DNA of 64,000 nt from Sphingobium sp. EM0848 (GTDB lineage Bacteria; Pseudomonadota; Alphaproteobacteria; Sphingomonadales; Sphingomonadaceae), in assembly GCF_013375555.1 (NCBI RefSeq), contig NZ_JABXWB010000001.1, forward strand, positions 1,426,001 to 1,490,000, written 5' to 3'. This document shows positions 37,239-47,233 of this stretch, piece after piece; within the stretch, counting starts at the first letter, position 1; the number at the start of each line of letters is the position of its first letter. The notes below the pieces were generated by a model, which saw only the letters and a program-made list of their open reading frames with translations, did no database searches and had not been told where the DNA came from. The translations under genes and the position numbers were made by a program.

Positions 37239-37753
37239 TGCACATTCAGGAAGAATATAGCGAGCGGCACGTCCTGTCGCTGACGGTTGCGAACGAAGCG
37301 GGCATATTGGCGCGCATCGCAGGCCTGTTCACCGCGCGCGGCTATAATATCGACAGCCTGACCGTGGCGGACATCACCGCCGACCATGCGATCAGCCGCA
37401 TCACCATCGTCACCAGCGGCCCGCCCAAGGTGATCGATCAGATCATTGCTCAGCTCGATCGTCTGGTGCCGGTGCACAAGGTCACCGACCTTACCGACAA
37501 CGGGCCTTTCGTCGAACGTGAACTGGCGCTGGTCAAGGTTGCGGGCGTCGGTGAGGACCGGATCGAGGCGCTGCGTCTGGCCGATGTGTTCCGCGCCAAG
37601 GTGGTCGACACCACGATCGAGAGCTTCATCTTCGAGATCACGGGCACGACCGACAAGATCGACAATTTCGTCGGCCTCATGCGCCAGATCGGACTGGTCG
37701 AAGTCGGCCGGACCGGCGTCGTGGGCCTGATCCGCGGCAAGGAGCCGAACTGA
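37238..37753 (+). CDS. ilvN: Acetolactate synthase small (regulatory) subunit
   Basis: A 171-residue regulatory subunit. The N-terminal ACT domain (about 8-80: LSLTVANEAGILARIAGLFTA, then NIDSLTVADI) binds valine for feedback inhibition; the C-terminal ALS_ss_C domain spans about 85-165. Start overlaps the stop of the preceding unknown gene by one base. Confidence 0.95.
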   Translation: MHIQEEYSERHVLSLTVANEAGILARIAGLFTARGYNIDSLTVADITADHAISRITIVTSGPPKVIDQIIAQLDRLVPVHKVTDLTDNGPFVERELALVKVAGVGEDRIEALRLADVFRAKVVDTTIESFIFEITGTTDKIDNFVGLMRQIGLVEVGRTGVVGLIRGKEPN

Positions 37754-37762
37754 AGAAATAAC

Positions 37763-37858
37763 CCCTCTCCCCTTGTGGGAGAGGGATGTCGAAAAGAGTC
37801 ACTTGCCTCTTTTCGATACCGCAAATCGGCGGGAGGGCGAGGGCGACAAGCCTCCCGC
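37763..37858. repeat. Three consecutive hairpins between ilvN and ilvC
   Basis: Stem 1: CCCTCTCCC (37763-37771)/GGGAGAGGG (37777-37785). Stem 2: TCGAAAAGAG (37789-37798)/CTCTTTTCGA (37807-37816). Stem 3: GCGGGAGG (37829-37836)/CCTCCCGC (37851-37858). All arms are perfect. None is followed by a convincing U-run for the rightward transcript. They may be intergenic repeats, an mRNA-processing or stability block, or an attenuator lowering ilvC readthrough. Confidence 0.7.
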
Positions 37859-37878
37859 ACAAGGACATCCCTCGCTAA

Positions 37879-38946
<1,068 letters not shown>

Positions 38947-38999
38947 GCTTTCCCAAATGCGTAGTCGGTAACCCTTCGTTTCCGGTTACGCCTCTGGAA

Positions 39000-39045
39000 C
39001 AATCAAGGGACGTTGCTATTCTGGCGGCGTCCCTTGATTGCTTTT
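39000..39045. terminator. 13-bp perfect inverted repeat followed by CTTTT
   Basis: CAATCAAGGGACG (39000-39012), a 15-base loop, CGTCCCTTGATTG (39028-39040), then CTTTT. It lies 54 bases after ilvC and 16 bases before yceI. It reads as the ilvC terminator, but its closeness to the yceI start means yceI must be transcribed from inside or very near it. A smaller hairpin GTAACC/GGTTAC precedes it (about 38968-38989). Confidence 0.75.
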
Positions 39046-39060
39046 CGGAGAGCATAGTTC

Positions 39061-39684
39061 ATGCGCAAATTCCTGATCCCCGCCGCCGCCCTTATCGCCA
39101 TTGCCGGCGGCAGCGTCGTCGTCGCCCAACAGATGCCGCCCGCGTCCGGTGCAAAGGATCCGACCCGCGTCACCGCCGGCACCTACACGATCGATCCGGG
39201 TCACACCCAGATTCTATTCGCCTATGACCATATGGGCTTTACAAACAATATGGGCGTCATCGCCGAACCGTCCGGCACGCTGACTCTCGATCCCAAAAAT
39301 CCCTCCGCCGCCAAGGTATCGGTCGACGTTCCGGTCAGCAACCTGCGGACCGGCGTCGCCAAGCTCGACGAACATCTGATGAAGCCCGAATTTTTCGATT
39401 CCGCCAAATTCCCCAAGGCGACCTTCGTGTCGACCGGCGTGAAGATTCAGGGTTCCGAAGCGGAAATCACCGGCAACCTGACCATCAAGGGCGTGACCAA
39501 ACCCGTGACGCTCGACACTGAATTCTACGGCGCGGGCAAGGCCCCGGCGATGATGGGCGGCAAGGAAAATATCGGCTTCGTCGCCACCACCACCGTCAAG
39601 CGCAGCGATTTCAACATGGGCTATGGCGTGCCGATGATCGGCGACAAGGTGGAACTGAAGATCGTCGCCGCTTTCCAGAAGTAA
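39061..39684 (+). CDS. YceI family periplasmic protein
   Basis: A 207-residue lipocalin-like protein with a signal peptide (about 1-22, LIAIAGGSVVVAQ) and the YceI pattern GTYTIDPGHTQILFAYDHMG, then FPKATFVSTGVKI and a C-terminal VELKIVAAFQK. Members bind polyisoprenoids in a beta-barrel; the physiological role is usually unknown. GGAG lies about 11 bases before the ATG. Confidence 0.92.
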   Translation: MRKFLIPAAALIAIAGGSVVVAQQMPPASGAKDPTRVTAGTYTIDPGHTQILFAYDHMGFTNNMGVIAEPSGTLTLDPKNPSAAKVSVDVPVSNLRTGVAKLDEHLMKPEFFDSAKFPKATFVSTGVKIQGSEAEITGNLTIKGVTKPVTLDTEFYGAGKAPAMMGGKENIGFVATTTVKRSDFNMGYGVPMIGDKVELKIVAAFQK

Positions 39685-39691
39685 ACCGCAT

Positions 39692-39717
39692 GCCCCCTCC
39701 CGCTTGCGGGTGGGGGC
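39692..39717. terminator. GC-rich hairpin after yceI
   Basis: GCCCCCTCCCGC (39692-39703) and GCGGGTGGGGGC (39706-39717) pair with one mismatch around TT. No U-run follows. The CTCCCGC core recurs in hairpins at 37829-37858 and 41632-41660. Confidence 0.5.
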
Positions 39718-39742
39718 AGTCATGCCGCTGGCACAGCAGCCC

Positions 39743-39772
39743 TTGCGCTTCCCTGCCGATATGGGCTATGGG
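39743..39772 (+). promoter_or_regulatory. Possible promoter for the leuA leader
   Basis: TTGCGC (39743-39748), 18-base spacer, TATGGG (39767-39772). A start about seven bases on would place the transcript end close to ATG 39782, making the leader peptide leaderless or nearly so, as reported for trpL of Sinorhizobium. The hexamers are weak. Confidence 0.35.
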
Positions 39773-39781
39773 CAAACCATC

Positions 39782-39826
39782 ATGCAGCGCGCGCTTCTTC
39801 CCCTGCTACGACTTACACGCCCTTAG
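39782..39826 (+). CDS. Leucine-rich leader peptide of leuA
   Basis: A 14-residue peptide MQRALLPLLRLTRP with five leucines in nine positions (codons CTT, CTT, CTG, CTA, CTT), followed by TAG. CTT and CTA are unusual leucine choices in this GC-rich sequence, fitting a stalling sensor of Leu-tRNA. No ribosome binding site is visible. An in-frame ATG at 39761 would lengthen it by seven residues. The stop codon lies inside the structured RNA region ahead of leuA. Confidence 0.7.
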   Translation: MQRALLPLLRLTRP

Positions 39827-39901
39827 GCGTGGCTTTTGTGCTGCTCTTCGCTTGAATGACGCGGCCATACGCCTAAGGGCATAATCAACCAGATAGTCGT
39901 A
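39807..39901 (+). promoter_or_regulatory. Structured leuA leader RNA (attenuator candidate)
   Basis: GCCCTTAGGCGT (39819-39830) pairs perfectly with ACGCCTAAGGGC (39869-39880), extended by GGC/GCC (39831-39833/39864-39866) past a 2-base bulge. An outer helix TACGACT (39807-39813)/AGTCGTA (39895-39901) encloses it and covers leucine codons of the leader peptide. A competing short hairpin CACGCC-CTTA-GGCGTG (39816-39831) is followed by GCTTTTG. The same arm can therefore adopt two folds, as attenuators do. No classical U-tailed terminator follows the long helix. Confidence 0.65.
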
Positions 39902-39905
39902 CCAC

Positions 39906-39927
39906 CGGGCAGGCCGCGCGCCGCCCG
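39906..39927 (+). promoter_or_regulatory. GC-rich hairpin just before leuA
   Basis: CGGGC, bulged A, GGC, five-base loop, GCC, GCCCG. It ends 22 bases before the preferred leuA ATG and could influence initiation or act as the last element of the leader switch. No U-run follows. Confidence 0.45.
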
Positions 39928-39949
39928 TATGCAGAGAAGTCCCTTTGTC

Positions 39950-41623
39950 ATGATGCTGAACGATCCCTCGCTGAAATACCGCGCCTTCCCTCAGGTCGAT
40001 CTGCCCAATCGCCAGTGGCCGTCGAACGTCATCACTTCGCCGCCGCGCTGGCTGTCGACCGACATGCGCGACGGCAACCAGTCACTGATCGACCCCATGA
40101 ACGCGGAAAAGAAGCGCCGCTTCTTCGACCTGCTGGTCAAGGTCGGCGTCAAGGAAATCGAGGTCGGCTTCCCCAGCGCGGGCGCGACCGAGTTCGACTT
40201 CATCTCCGGTCTGGTCCGCGATGGCGCGATCCCCGACGACGTGTTCCCGCAGGTGCTCACGCAAGCCCGCGAAGATTTGATCGCCACCACCTTCGAATCG
40301 CTGCGCGGCGCGAAGAAGGCCATCGTCCACGTCTATAACGCCGTGTCTCCCGCCTGGCGCAACATCGTGTTCCAAATGGACCGGCCGCAGATCAGGGAAA
40401 TCGCGATCAACGCGGCGAAGCTGCTGCGCGACAATGCGGCCAAGCAGCCCGACACCGACTGGCATTTCGAATATTCGCCGGAAACCTTCTCGACCGCCGA
40501 GCTGGATTTCAGCCTGGAATGCTGCGAAGCGGTGATGGACATCCTGCAACCCACGCCGGAACGCCCGCTGATCCTGAACCTGCCCGCCACGGTTGAGGCT
40601 GCGACCCCCAATATCTATGCCGACCAGATCGAATGGATTTGCCGCAATATTTCGAAGCGCGACAGCGTGGTGATCTCGCTGCACACCCATAACGACCGCG
40701 GCACCGGCGTCGCCGCCGCCGAACTGGGCCTGATGGCGGGCGCGGACCGTGTCGAGGGCTGCCTGTTCGGCAATGGCGAGCGCACCGGCAATTGCGATCT
40801 GGTGACGGTCGCGCTGAACATGTACACGCAGGGCATCAATCCGGGGCTGGACTTCAGCGACATTGACGAGGTCATCCAGACCGTCGAATATTGCAACCAG
40901 TTGCCCGTCCATCCGCGCCACCCCTATGCGGGCGAGTTGGTGTTCACCGCCTTCTCCGGTTCGCATCAGGACGCGATCAAGAAGGGCTTCGCGGCGCAGG
41001 AAGCGCGCAACGACCAGATCTGGGACGTGCCCTATCTGCCGATCGATCCCAAGGATCTGGGCCGCGATTATGAAGCCGTGATCCGCGTCAACTCGCAGTC
41101 CGGCAAGGGCGGCGTCGCCTGGGTGCTGCAGCAGGACAAGGGGCTGAAGCTGCCCAAGCGGATGCAGGCCGACTTCTCCAAGATCGTGCAGGCGCTGGCC
41201 GACGAGAGCAGCCGCGAACTGAACGCCGCCGACATCTGGGCCGCGTTCGAGGATCATTACCGCCTGACCGGCGAACAGTCCTACAGCCTGATCGACTATC
41301 ATGAGAGCGGGGCTGCGGGCGACCGCATCTTCACCGGCAAAATCATACATAAGGGCGGCGAGCGTTCCATTTCCGGGCGCGGCAACGGCCTGATCTCCTC
41401 GGTGCTGGCCGCGCTGCGCGATGAACTGGGCGTCGATCTGGAGGTCGCGGACTATAGCGAACATGCCATCGGCGCAGGCACAGACGTCGCCGCCGCAGCC
41501 TATGTCGAATGCCGCACGCCCGATGGCCGTACCATCTTCGGCATCGGCACCGACACCGACGTCGCCACCGCCTCTGTCCAGGCCGTGCTGTCCGCGGCGA
41601 ACAGCGTGGCGGCCCAGCGCTGA
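39950..41623 (+). CDS. leuA: 2-isopropylmalate synthase
   Basis: The first enzyme of leucine synthesis, joining acetyl-CoA and 2-ketoisovalerate. About 557 residues, the longer LeuA type. The HMGL-like barrel has [12 protein letters not shown] (catalytic Arg/Asp) and the metal motif HTHNDRGTG. The C-terminal LeuA dimer domain (about 430-557) gives leucine feedback inhibition. Start: ATG 39950 (or 39953) is preferred; ATG 39929 lies directly after the hairpin with no ribosome binding site. Expression is probably set by the leader upstream. Confidence 0.95.
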   Translation: MMLNDPSLKYRAFPQVDLPNRQWPSNVITSPPRWLSTDMRDGNQSLIDPMNAEKKRRFFDLLVKVGVKEIEVGFPSAGATEFDFISGLVRDGAIPDDVFPQVLTQAREDLIATTFESLRGAKKAIVHVYNAVSPAWRNIVFQMDRPQIREIAINAAKLLRDNAAKQPDTDWHFEYSPETFSTAELDFSLECCEAVMDILQPTPERPLILNLPATVEAATPNIYADQIEWICRNISKRDSVVISLHTHNDRGTGVAAAELGLMAGADRVEGCLFGNGERTGNCDLVTVALNMYTQGINPGLDFSDIDEVIQTVEYCNQLPVHPRHPYAGELVFTAFSGSHQDAIKKGFAAQEARNDQIWDVPYLPIDPKDLGRDYEAVIRVNSQSGKGGVAWVLQQDKGLKLPKRMQADFSKIVQALADESSRELNAADIWAAFEDHYRLTGEQSYSLIDYHESGAAGDRIFTGKIIHKGGERSISGRGNGLISSVLAALRDELGVDLEVADYSEHAIGAGTDVAAAAYVECRTPDGRTIFGIGTDTDVATASVQAVLSAANSVAAQR

Positions 41624-41631
41624 CCCTTTTC

Positions 41632-41660
41632 CCTCCCGCTCGCGTCCGGCGGGCGGGAGG
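41632..41660. terminator. Hairpin between convergent leuA and M20 peptidase
   Basis: CCTCCCGC (41632-41639) and GCGGGAGG (41653-41660) form a perfect 8-bp stem with a 13-base loop, filling the 37-base gap between the two stop codons. CCCTTTT precedes it on the plus strand, i.e. AAAAGGG after it on the minus strand. Likely bidirectional. Confidence 0.6.
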
Positions 41661-43019
41661 TTATTGCGCCAACGCCTTCACGACCCGCTCCCACTGATCC
41701 AGCGCCGCAGGGATGCCGGCCACCGGCACCCGTTCGTCCAACCCATGGGCAAAGCCGTCCTCGCCGCGCTGGAACAGGCTTGAGACCCCATAGCAAGGGA
41801 TGCCCAAGGCCCGGAAATAAAGGCTGTCCGTCGCCCCCGCCGACATGGTGGGGATGACCGGAATAGCAGGAGCGCGCGCCGCGACCGCCGCCGTTACCGC
41901 TTCCATGACATCCGACCGCAGCGGGGAGGCATCGCTGCTCAGCGGGTTGTCGAGCAGCGTCATCGACGCGCTCGGATCGGCGATGACGCGCGCCAGTTCG
42001 GCCTTGATCGTTCCGACCGAAACACCGGGGAAGATCCGGCAATTGACGCTGATCTTCGCGCTCTGCGGCAACGCGTTCAGGGCATGGCCCGCCTGCGCCA
42101 TGGTGGCGACGCAGGTGGTCCGCACCTGCCCGATAAATTCGGGAAATTCGGACAGGATATCGGCCGATTTCCTGTCTCCATTTTTCGCATAGCTGCGCAT
42201 CGCCACCCCGACCTCCCCACCGATCCGGTCCGCGGACAGAAGCAGGGACGCCTTGGTCAGTTCATTACGCATCGGCACGAAGCGATAGGCCGCGATCCGG
42301 TCGATCACCCGCGCCATGCGATAAATCGGGTTGCCCGGCGTCGGCGCGCTGCTGTGGCCGCCCGGATCGGTGAAGCCGATCTCGAAATCGGCATAGGTCT
42401 TTTCGCCCGCCTGCAACTGGAACAGCACCGGCTGGCCGCCTTCGTCCAGCAGGCCGCCGCCGCCATCCCCGTTCAACAGCAATTCGGCGCCCCGATATTT
42501 CGCCGCCAGCGCCGGGGTCGTCGCCATATGGGTTTCCTCATCGCCCGACAGCAGCAGGGTTACGCTCCGGCGCGGCTGCCACCCCGCCCGCTTCAGCCCA
42601 GCCATGGTCGCCACCATCATGGCGACATCATATTTATTGTCCTCCGCCCCCCGGCCGAAAATATAGCCATTTTCCTCGACCGGCTTGAAAGGATCGCGTT
42701 TCCAGTCCGCCGCATTCGCCGCCACCACGTCCATATGGCCGATCATCAGCAGCGGCTTGAGCGTCGGGTCGCTGCCCCGGATCGTCGCGGCCAATGTGGC
42801 GGTTTCGCCCATCGGCGTGATTTCGATCTCCGCCGCCGCAAAACCTGCGTCCCGCAATATCGAGGCATAATAAGCGGCCAGCGCCGGAACCTGTCCCGCC
42901 CCCTCCACCGTCCGAAAGGCGATGGACTTCATCAACACCGCTTTCGCCAGTGCAGGGTCGCCCGCCGCCTGCGCGGCCTGGGGCAGCATCAACGCCGCCA
43001 GAACCACCCAACCTCTCAT
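41661..43019 (-). CDS. Exported M20 family zinc metallopeptidase
   Basis: A 452-residue peptidase with a signal peptide ending near AQAAGD. Metal ligands are visible in GHMDVVAANAADW (His/Asp), GRGAEDNKYD (bridging Asp, Lys) and SGDEETHM (general base Glu and ligand Glu). The dimerisation insert carries TDPGGHSSAPTPGNPIYR. It resembles M20 carboxypeptidase/dipeptidase-type enzymes with exported location. Start: ATG 43019 has GGGGAG ten bases upstream; GTG 43025 is an alternative. Confidence 0.9.
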   Translation of the reverse strand: MRGWVVLAALMLPQAAQAAGDPALAKAVLMKSIAFRTVEGAGQVPALAAYYASILRDAGFAAAEIEITPMGETATLAATIRGSDPTLKPLLMIGHMDVVAANAADWKRDPFKPVEENGYIFGRGAEDNKYDVAMMVATMAGLKRAGWQPRRSVTLLLSGDEETHMATTPALAAKYRGAELLLNGDGGGGLLDEGGQPVLFQLQAGEKTYADFEIGFTDPGGHSSAPTPGNPIYRMARVIDRIAAYRFVPMRNELTKASLLLSADRIGGEVGVAMRSYAKNGDRKSADILSEFPEFIGQVRTTCVATMAQAGHALNALPQSAKISVNCRIFPGVSVGTIKAELARVIADPSASMTLLDNPLSSDASPLRSDVMEAVTAAVAARAPAIPVIPTMSAGATDSLYFRALGIPCYGVSSLFQRGEDGFAHGLDERVPVAGIPAALDQWERVVKALAQ

Positions 43020-43123
43020 CAACACGCAACTCCCCGCTGGATTTCATCGCCCTGTGTGGCATAGCGGATCGCGGCGGCCAATGCGTTTGGACGCCTGGAG
43101 CATTTTCAAGTCGGCTGGACCGG

Positions 43124-43184
43124 TTGACGGCCCGGAAAATGCGGAAATAAAATCGTGCTGCGGAAGGAGGGCGTCCTTATCCGC
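43124..43184 (+). promoter_or_regulatory. Promoter and 5' UTR hairpin of the symporter gene
   Basis: TTGACG (43124-43129), 18-base spacer, TAAAAT (43148-43153). Downstream in the leader, GCGGA-AGGA (43160-43168) pairs with TCCT-TA-TCCGC (43174-43184) around GGGCG. The rest of the 240-base gap to the M20 gene holds nothing else I can recognise. Confidence 0.5.
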
Positions 43185-43260
43185 ATTACCCCCATAAAGA
43201 ATTGCTTGCGCGCATTCGGCGGAAGCCCTTCCCATATCGCGCGCCGATCGTCGCAAGGAA

Positions 43261-44571
43261 ATGAGCCTCATGGCCCTCAATTACCGCAGTTTCGGATTCC
43301 AGGTTCTTGCCGGCATGGCCGTCGGCATGGTGCTCGGTCTGCTTGCGCGATCCATGGGCACGGGGGTGAATGGCGAACTCAACGGGCTGGCAACCGCGCT
43401 CAAGACGACGGGATCGATCTTCGTCTCGCTGTTGAAGGCGGTTGTCCCGCCGCTGGTGTTCGCGGCCATCGTCGCTTCCATCGCCAATCTGCGCGCACTC
43501 GACAATGCCGCCCGGTTGGCTGGGCAGACACTGCTCTGGTTCGCATTCACAGCGTTGATCGCCGTGGTGATTGGCCTCGTCATCGGCCTTGTCATCCAGC
43601 CCGGCGCCGGTCTGCACGGCCAGACGCTGACGGTAGGCAAGCCGGATTCCTACGGCGGCTGGCTCGATTTCCTGAAAGGGCTGGTCCCCGGCAACAGCTT
43701 CGCTCTGTCGGCCAGCACCAAGGTGGAGGAAACAGGCGCCACCACGACGCTCTCCTTCAACATCCTTCAGCTTCTGGTCGTCTCCATCGCCGTGGGCATC
43801 GCGACGCTGAAGGTCGGGGACAAGGCCGAGCCATTCCTCGCCTTCGTCCGCTCGCTGCTCGCGGTTGTGCGCGCGATCCTTGGCTGGATCATCCGCCTGA
43901 CGCCCATCGGATCGGCGGCGCTGATCGGCAGCGCCATCGCCACCTATGGATGGAGCGCACTCGCCCAGCTCGGTACTTTTGCGGGCGCGGTCTATCTCGG
44001 CCTCGCTCTGGTGTTGCTGGTGGTCTATCCGCTGCTGCTGGTCGCCAATGGCCTCAAACCCCTGCCCTTTTTCGCCAAGGCATGGCCGGCGATCCAGCTT
44101 GGCTTCGTATCGCGATCCTCGGTCGGCACCATGCCCGTCACTGAAACCGTGACGGAGCGGCTGGGCGTCGACAAGGGCTATGCCGCCTTCGCCATTCCGC
44201 TCGCCTCGACCACCAAGATGGACGGATGCGCGTCAATCTATCCCGCGCTCGCGGCGATCTTCATCGCCAATTTCTACGGCATAACATTGCACGCGGCGGA
44301 TTATGGACTGATCGTTTTCGTATCGGTCGTCGGATCAGCGGCGACGGCGGGGCTGACCGGCGCCATCGTCATGCTGACGCTCACCCTCTCCACCCTCGGC
44401 CTGCCGCTGGAGGGTGCGGGCCTGCTGCTTGCCATCGACCCGATCCTCGACATGGGGCGCACCGCCGTCAATGTGGCGGGTCAGGTGCTGGTCGCCACCA
44501 TTGTCGCCCGGCGCGAGGGGATATTGGACGAAGCCGCCTTTTACGGCGATGCCGAACTGGTGACGGCCTGA
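43261..44571 (+). CDS. Dicarboxylate/amino acid:cation symporter (DAACS family)
   Basis: A 436-residue inner-membrane transporter with about eight helices. The Ser-rich re-entrant region reads [15 protein letters not shown]; the substrate/cation motif appears as [21 protein letters not shown] and [16 protein letters not shown]. These match GltP/DctA-type symporters; in DctA-like members NMDG is common and here KMDG is seen. Substrate likely a dicarboxylate or acidic amino acid. AAGGAA directly precedes the first ATG; ATG 43270 is better spaced. Confidence 0.9.
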   Translation: MSLMALNYRSFGFQVLAGMAVGMVLGLLARSMGTGVNGELNGLATALKTTGSIFVSLLKAVVPPLVFAAIVASIANLRALDNAARLAGQTLLWFAFTALIAVVIGLVIGLVIQPGAGLHGQTLTVGKPDSYGGWLDFLKGLVPGNSFALSASTKVEETGATTTLSFNILQLLVVSIAVGIATLKVGDKAEPFLAFVRSLLAVVRAILGWIIRLTPIGSAALIGSAIATYGWSALAQLGTFAGAVYLGLALVLLVVYPLLLVANGLKPLPFFAKAWPAIQLGFVSRSSVGTMPVTETVTERLGVDKGYAAFAIPLASTTKMDGCASIYPALAAIFIANFYGITLHAADYGLIVFVSVVGSAATAGLTGAIVMLTLTLSTLGLPLEGAGLLLAIDPILDMGRTAVNVAGQVLVATIVARREGILDEAAFYGDAELVTA

Positions 44572-44618
44572 ACAGCGCCCCACCGGAACAACGGTTGACC
44601 TGCGGCGCGGAGGGGACC

Positions 44619-45968
44619 ATGGGTCGCCCCATGCATCAGGTTCACATCATTGGCGGCGGACTCGCCGGGTCCGAAGCGGCATGGCAATTGGCGCAGGCCG
44701 GGATCAAGGTCCGCCTGTCGGAAATGCGCGGTAGCGGCGACATGACCCCCGCGCACCAGACCGAGGGTCTGGCCGAACTGGTCTGTTCCAACAGCTTCCG
44801 ATCCGATGATGCGGACAAGAATGCCGTGGGCCTGCTGCATCAGGAAATGCGGCGTCTGGGTTCCCTTATCATGACGCAGGCGGAACCGGCCAAGGTGCCG
44901 GCAGGATCGGCGCTGGCGGTGGATCGCCACATCTTTTCCGATGGCGTCACCCGCGCGCTGGCCGAACATCCCCATGTCGAAATCGTGCGCGAGCGGATTG
45001 ACACGCTGCCAACCGAGGGCATGACCATCGTCGCGACCGGTCCCCTCACCGCGCCCTCTCTGGCGGCCAGCATCGGCCAGGCGGCCGGGATCGACCATCT
45101 CGCCTTTTTCGACGCCATCGCGCCGGTCGTGCATTTCGACAGCATCGACATGGACAAATGCTGGATGGCCAATCGCTGGGACAAAATCGGCCCCGGCGGC
45201 GGCGAGGGCAAGGATTATATCAACTGCCCCATGAACCGGGAGCAGTATGAAGCCTTCGTTCAGGGCCTGCTCGACGGCGAAAAGACCGAGTTCAAGGAGT
45301 GGGAAACGAACACGCCCTATTTCGAAGGCTGCATGCCGATCGAGGTGATGGCGTCGCGCGGTCCCGAAACGCTGCGCCATGGGCCGATGAAGCCGATGGG
45401 GCTGGACGATCCGCGCACCGGGCGCTGGCCCTATGCCGTGGTGCAATTGCGGCAGGACAATGCGTCGGGCACGCTGTGGAACATGGTCGGTTTCCAGACC
45501 AAGCTGAAACATGGCGCGCAGGCGGAGTTGTTCCGCACCATTCCGGGGCTGGAGAAGGCGGAGTTCGCGCGTCTGGGTGGGCTGCATCGGAACACTTTCA
45601 TCCAGAGCCCCAAGCTGCTCGACGCCACGCTGCGCCTCAAGAGCGCGCCGCATATCCGCTTTGCGGGCCAGGTGACGGGGTGCGAGGGCTATGTGGAAAG
45701 TTCAGCCATCGGCCTTCTGGCCGGGCGCTTTGCGGCGGCGGAAATATTGGGCCGCCCGCTCGCGCCGCTGCCACCTGAAACGGCGCTGGGGGCGCTGCTC
45801 GGCCATGTGATCGGCAATGTGGAAACGGCGGATTATCAGCCGATGAACGTCAATTTCGGCCTGTTCCCGCCGCTGGAAGACGTGAAAAAGAAGCAGCGCA
45901 AGGAAGCGATGACCGCCCGTGCGCGCGCGGCGCTGGGGCAATGGCTGGGCGAGCTTCAGCCCGCCTGA
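44619..45968 (+). CDS. trmFO: Methylenetetrahydrofolate-tRNA-(uracil-5-)-methyltransferase
   Basis: A 449-residue FAD/folate-dependent enzyme forming m5U54 in the T-loop of tRNA. N-terminal FAD motif [17 protein letters not shown], then the TrmFO signature [13 protein letters not shown] with a catalytic Cys; the second Cys lies in [14 protein letters not shown]. The C-terminal [15 protein letters not shown] is typical. Start: ATG 44619 after GGAGGGG; the reading frame extends back into the symporter gene but that part is not coding. Downstream of the symporter by 47 bases. Confidence 0.95.
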   Translation: MGRPMHQVHIIGGGLAGSEAAWQLAQAGIKVRLSEMRGSGDMTPAHQTEGLAELVCSNSFRSDDADKNAVGLLHQEMRRLGSLIMTQAEPAKVPAGSALAVDRHIFSDGVTRALAEHPHVEIVRERIDTLPTEGMTIVATGPLTAPSLAASIGQAAGIDHLAFFDAIAPVVHFDSIDMDKCWMANRWDKIGPGGGEGKDYINCPMNREQYEAFVQGLLDGEKTEFKEWETNTPYFEGCMPIEVMASRGPETLRHGPMKPMGLDDPRTGRWPYAVVQLRQDNASGTLWNMVGFQTKLKHGAQAELFRTIPGLEKAEFARLGGLHRNTFIQSPKLLDATLRLKSAPHIRFAGQVTGCEGYVESSAIGLLAGRFAAAEILGRPLAPLPPETALGALLGHVIGNVETADYQPMNVNFGLFPPLEDVKKKQRKEAMTARARAALGQWLGELQPA

Positions 45969-45975
45969 CGCTTTA

Positions 45976-46440
45976 TCAGCATTTGCATTTGGGCGCCGCC
46001 TTCCGCTTGGGCGCGGTGGTTGCGAATTCGGCCGGGGTCAGCTTGCCATCGCCATTGGCGTCCGCCGCGGCGAAGCGATCGGAGGTCGTCACCGCCCACT
46101 CCTCAAAGGAGAGGAGATTGTCGTTGTTCTTGTCCAGCGCCTTGAACGCCTTCACGCGGCTGCCCATCATCTCGACCCGGGTGATGACGCCGTCGCGATT
46201 GCGATCATAGCGGGCAAAGCGTTTCTGCTCACGGCTTTGCGCACTTGCCTCGCCGGGCATAGGCGGCGCCTCACCCACCGCATCCGGGTCGCCCTCAGGC
46301 AGATTTTCCAGCGCCGGAGGGGGCGGCGATCCGATCAACGGCTGCGGCACGGCTTCGTTACTGGCGTGCCCCTGCCACCAGAAAAGCCCGCCCGCCGCCA
46401 AGAGCAGCGTCGCCATGACGCTGACCAGAACTCGCCCCAC
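45976..46440 (-). CDS. Exported EF-hand protein
   Basis: A 154-residue protein with an N-terminal signal or anchor (VLVSVMATLLLAAGGLFWW), a Pro-rich linker, and three EF-hand loops: DRNRDGVITRVE, DKNNDNLLSFEE and DANGDGKLTPAE. The C-terminus is Lys/Cys-rich (APKCKC). A calcium-binding periplasmic protein of unknown role. It follows the squalene-synthase-like gene by 11 bases on the same strand and is convergent with trmFO (7-base gap). Confidence 0.85.
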   Translation of the reverse strand: MGRVLVSVMATLLLAAGGLFWWQGHASNEAVPQPLIGSPPPPALENLPEGDPDAVGEAPPMPGEASAQSREQKRFARYDRNRDGVITRVEMMGSRVKAFKALDKNNDNLLSFEEWAVTTSDRFAAADANGDGKLTPAEFATTAPKRKAAPKCKC

Positions 46441-46451
46441 CGTCTACCCCC

Positions 46452-47099
46452 TTATCGTCCGATCAGTGCGACGCGCATCAACCTCAGATATAGTGCCGGG
46501 GTCAATCCCGCCGGTGCGCGCCGTCCCTTTTCCATATCCTGACGCGCCAGATGATAGGCGATCCGCATGGGACGCCATTCGGGCCGCCAATCCTGCTTCC
46601 CCGACAGCAAATTCTGGCGACCCAAGGCAATGGCCCGATCCGCGACCCCATCGTCGCCGACATGCCCCGACAAGTCCCATAGCGCCCAGGCCGTCCCCGC
46701 CCGTACCAGCCATTCGGGAATGTCGTCCCGTCCGGCCAGTGCACGGAACAAACCGCCGCCGCGCCCCTCCGCATAGGCGCGAAGGTCGATCTCCCCGATC
46801 AGGGCTTCCCATCCATCCAGCCATGGAGTCAGCCCCGGCGGCGGCGCGGCGTCCAGCGCACGCATCGCGTCGATCAGCGGTTCCCCCCGCCCCTTGACCC
46901 CGCTGTCGTCGGTCAGCGCATCATTCCACCAGGTCAGCCGCATCTGCCCGATCATTGGCTCGCTGGTCGTCGCCACCAGCCGAGCGAACCGCGCATCGAG
47001 CGCCCAAACCAACCGATGCCGGGGGGCGTCCTGCCCCGCATAGGCGCTGAGCAATGAAGCGAGAGGAGGCAGTTCTCCTGCCGTTTCAACCTTCAGCAT
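46452..47099 (-). CDS. Squalene/phytoene synthase family protein
   Basis: A 215-residue protein of the trans-isoprenyl diphosphate synthase head-to-head class, short for the family (usual near 280). PMIGQMRLTWWNDAL is the typical N-terminal helix of the family. The aspartate-rich motifs of true synthases are not clearly conserved, so it may be a non-catalytic homologue of the NDUFAF6 (complex I assembly factor) type. GAGGA lies four bases before the ATG. Divergent from the Tad-like genes. Confidence 0.75.
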   Translation of the reverse strand: MLKVETAGELPPLASLLSAYAGQDAPRHRLVWALDARFARLVATTSEPMIGQMRLTWWNDALTDDSGVKGRGEPLIDAMRALDAAPPPGLTPWLDGWEALIGEIDLRAYAEGRGGGLFRALAGRDDIPEWLVRAGTAWALWDLSGHVGDDGVADRAIALGRQNLLSGKQDWRPEWRPMRIAYHLARQDMEKGRRAPAGLTPALYLRLMRVALIGR

Positions 47100-47167
47100 A
47101 TATCCTCAAATATAGAGAATCGTGGAATTATCCGCTTTTTAACCCGTGCCAGCCTATTGCTCCGACT

Positions 47168-47221
47168 GACTGCTGCCAAATGGGGCAGCCAGTCGCCCTG
47201 CCTGAAATGGGGGTGCAGGGC
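47168..47221 (+). promoter_or_regulatory. Two tandem hairpins in the leader of the Tad-like genes
   Basis: GACTGCTGCC (47168-47177) pairs with GGCAGCCAGTC (47184-47194) with one bulged C; GCCCTGC (47195-47201) pairs with GCAGGGC (47215-47221). They are directly adjacent and end a few bases before the ribosome binding site AGGGGC. Either transcript structure or a processing site. Confidence 0.4.
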
Positions 47222-47233
47222 AAGCAGGGGCAA

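Noticed and set aside
39690..39884. A 64-codon plus-strand frame across the leuA leader
   Set aside because: It runs through the yceI hairpin and the leader helices. The short Leu-rich frame at 39782-39826 explains the region better.
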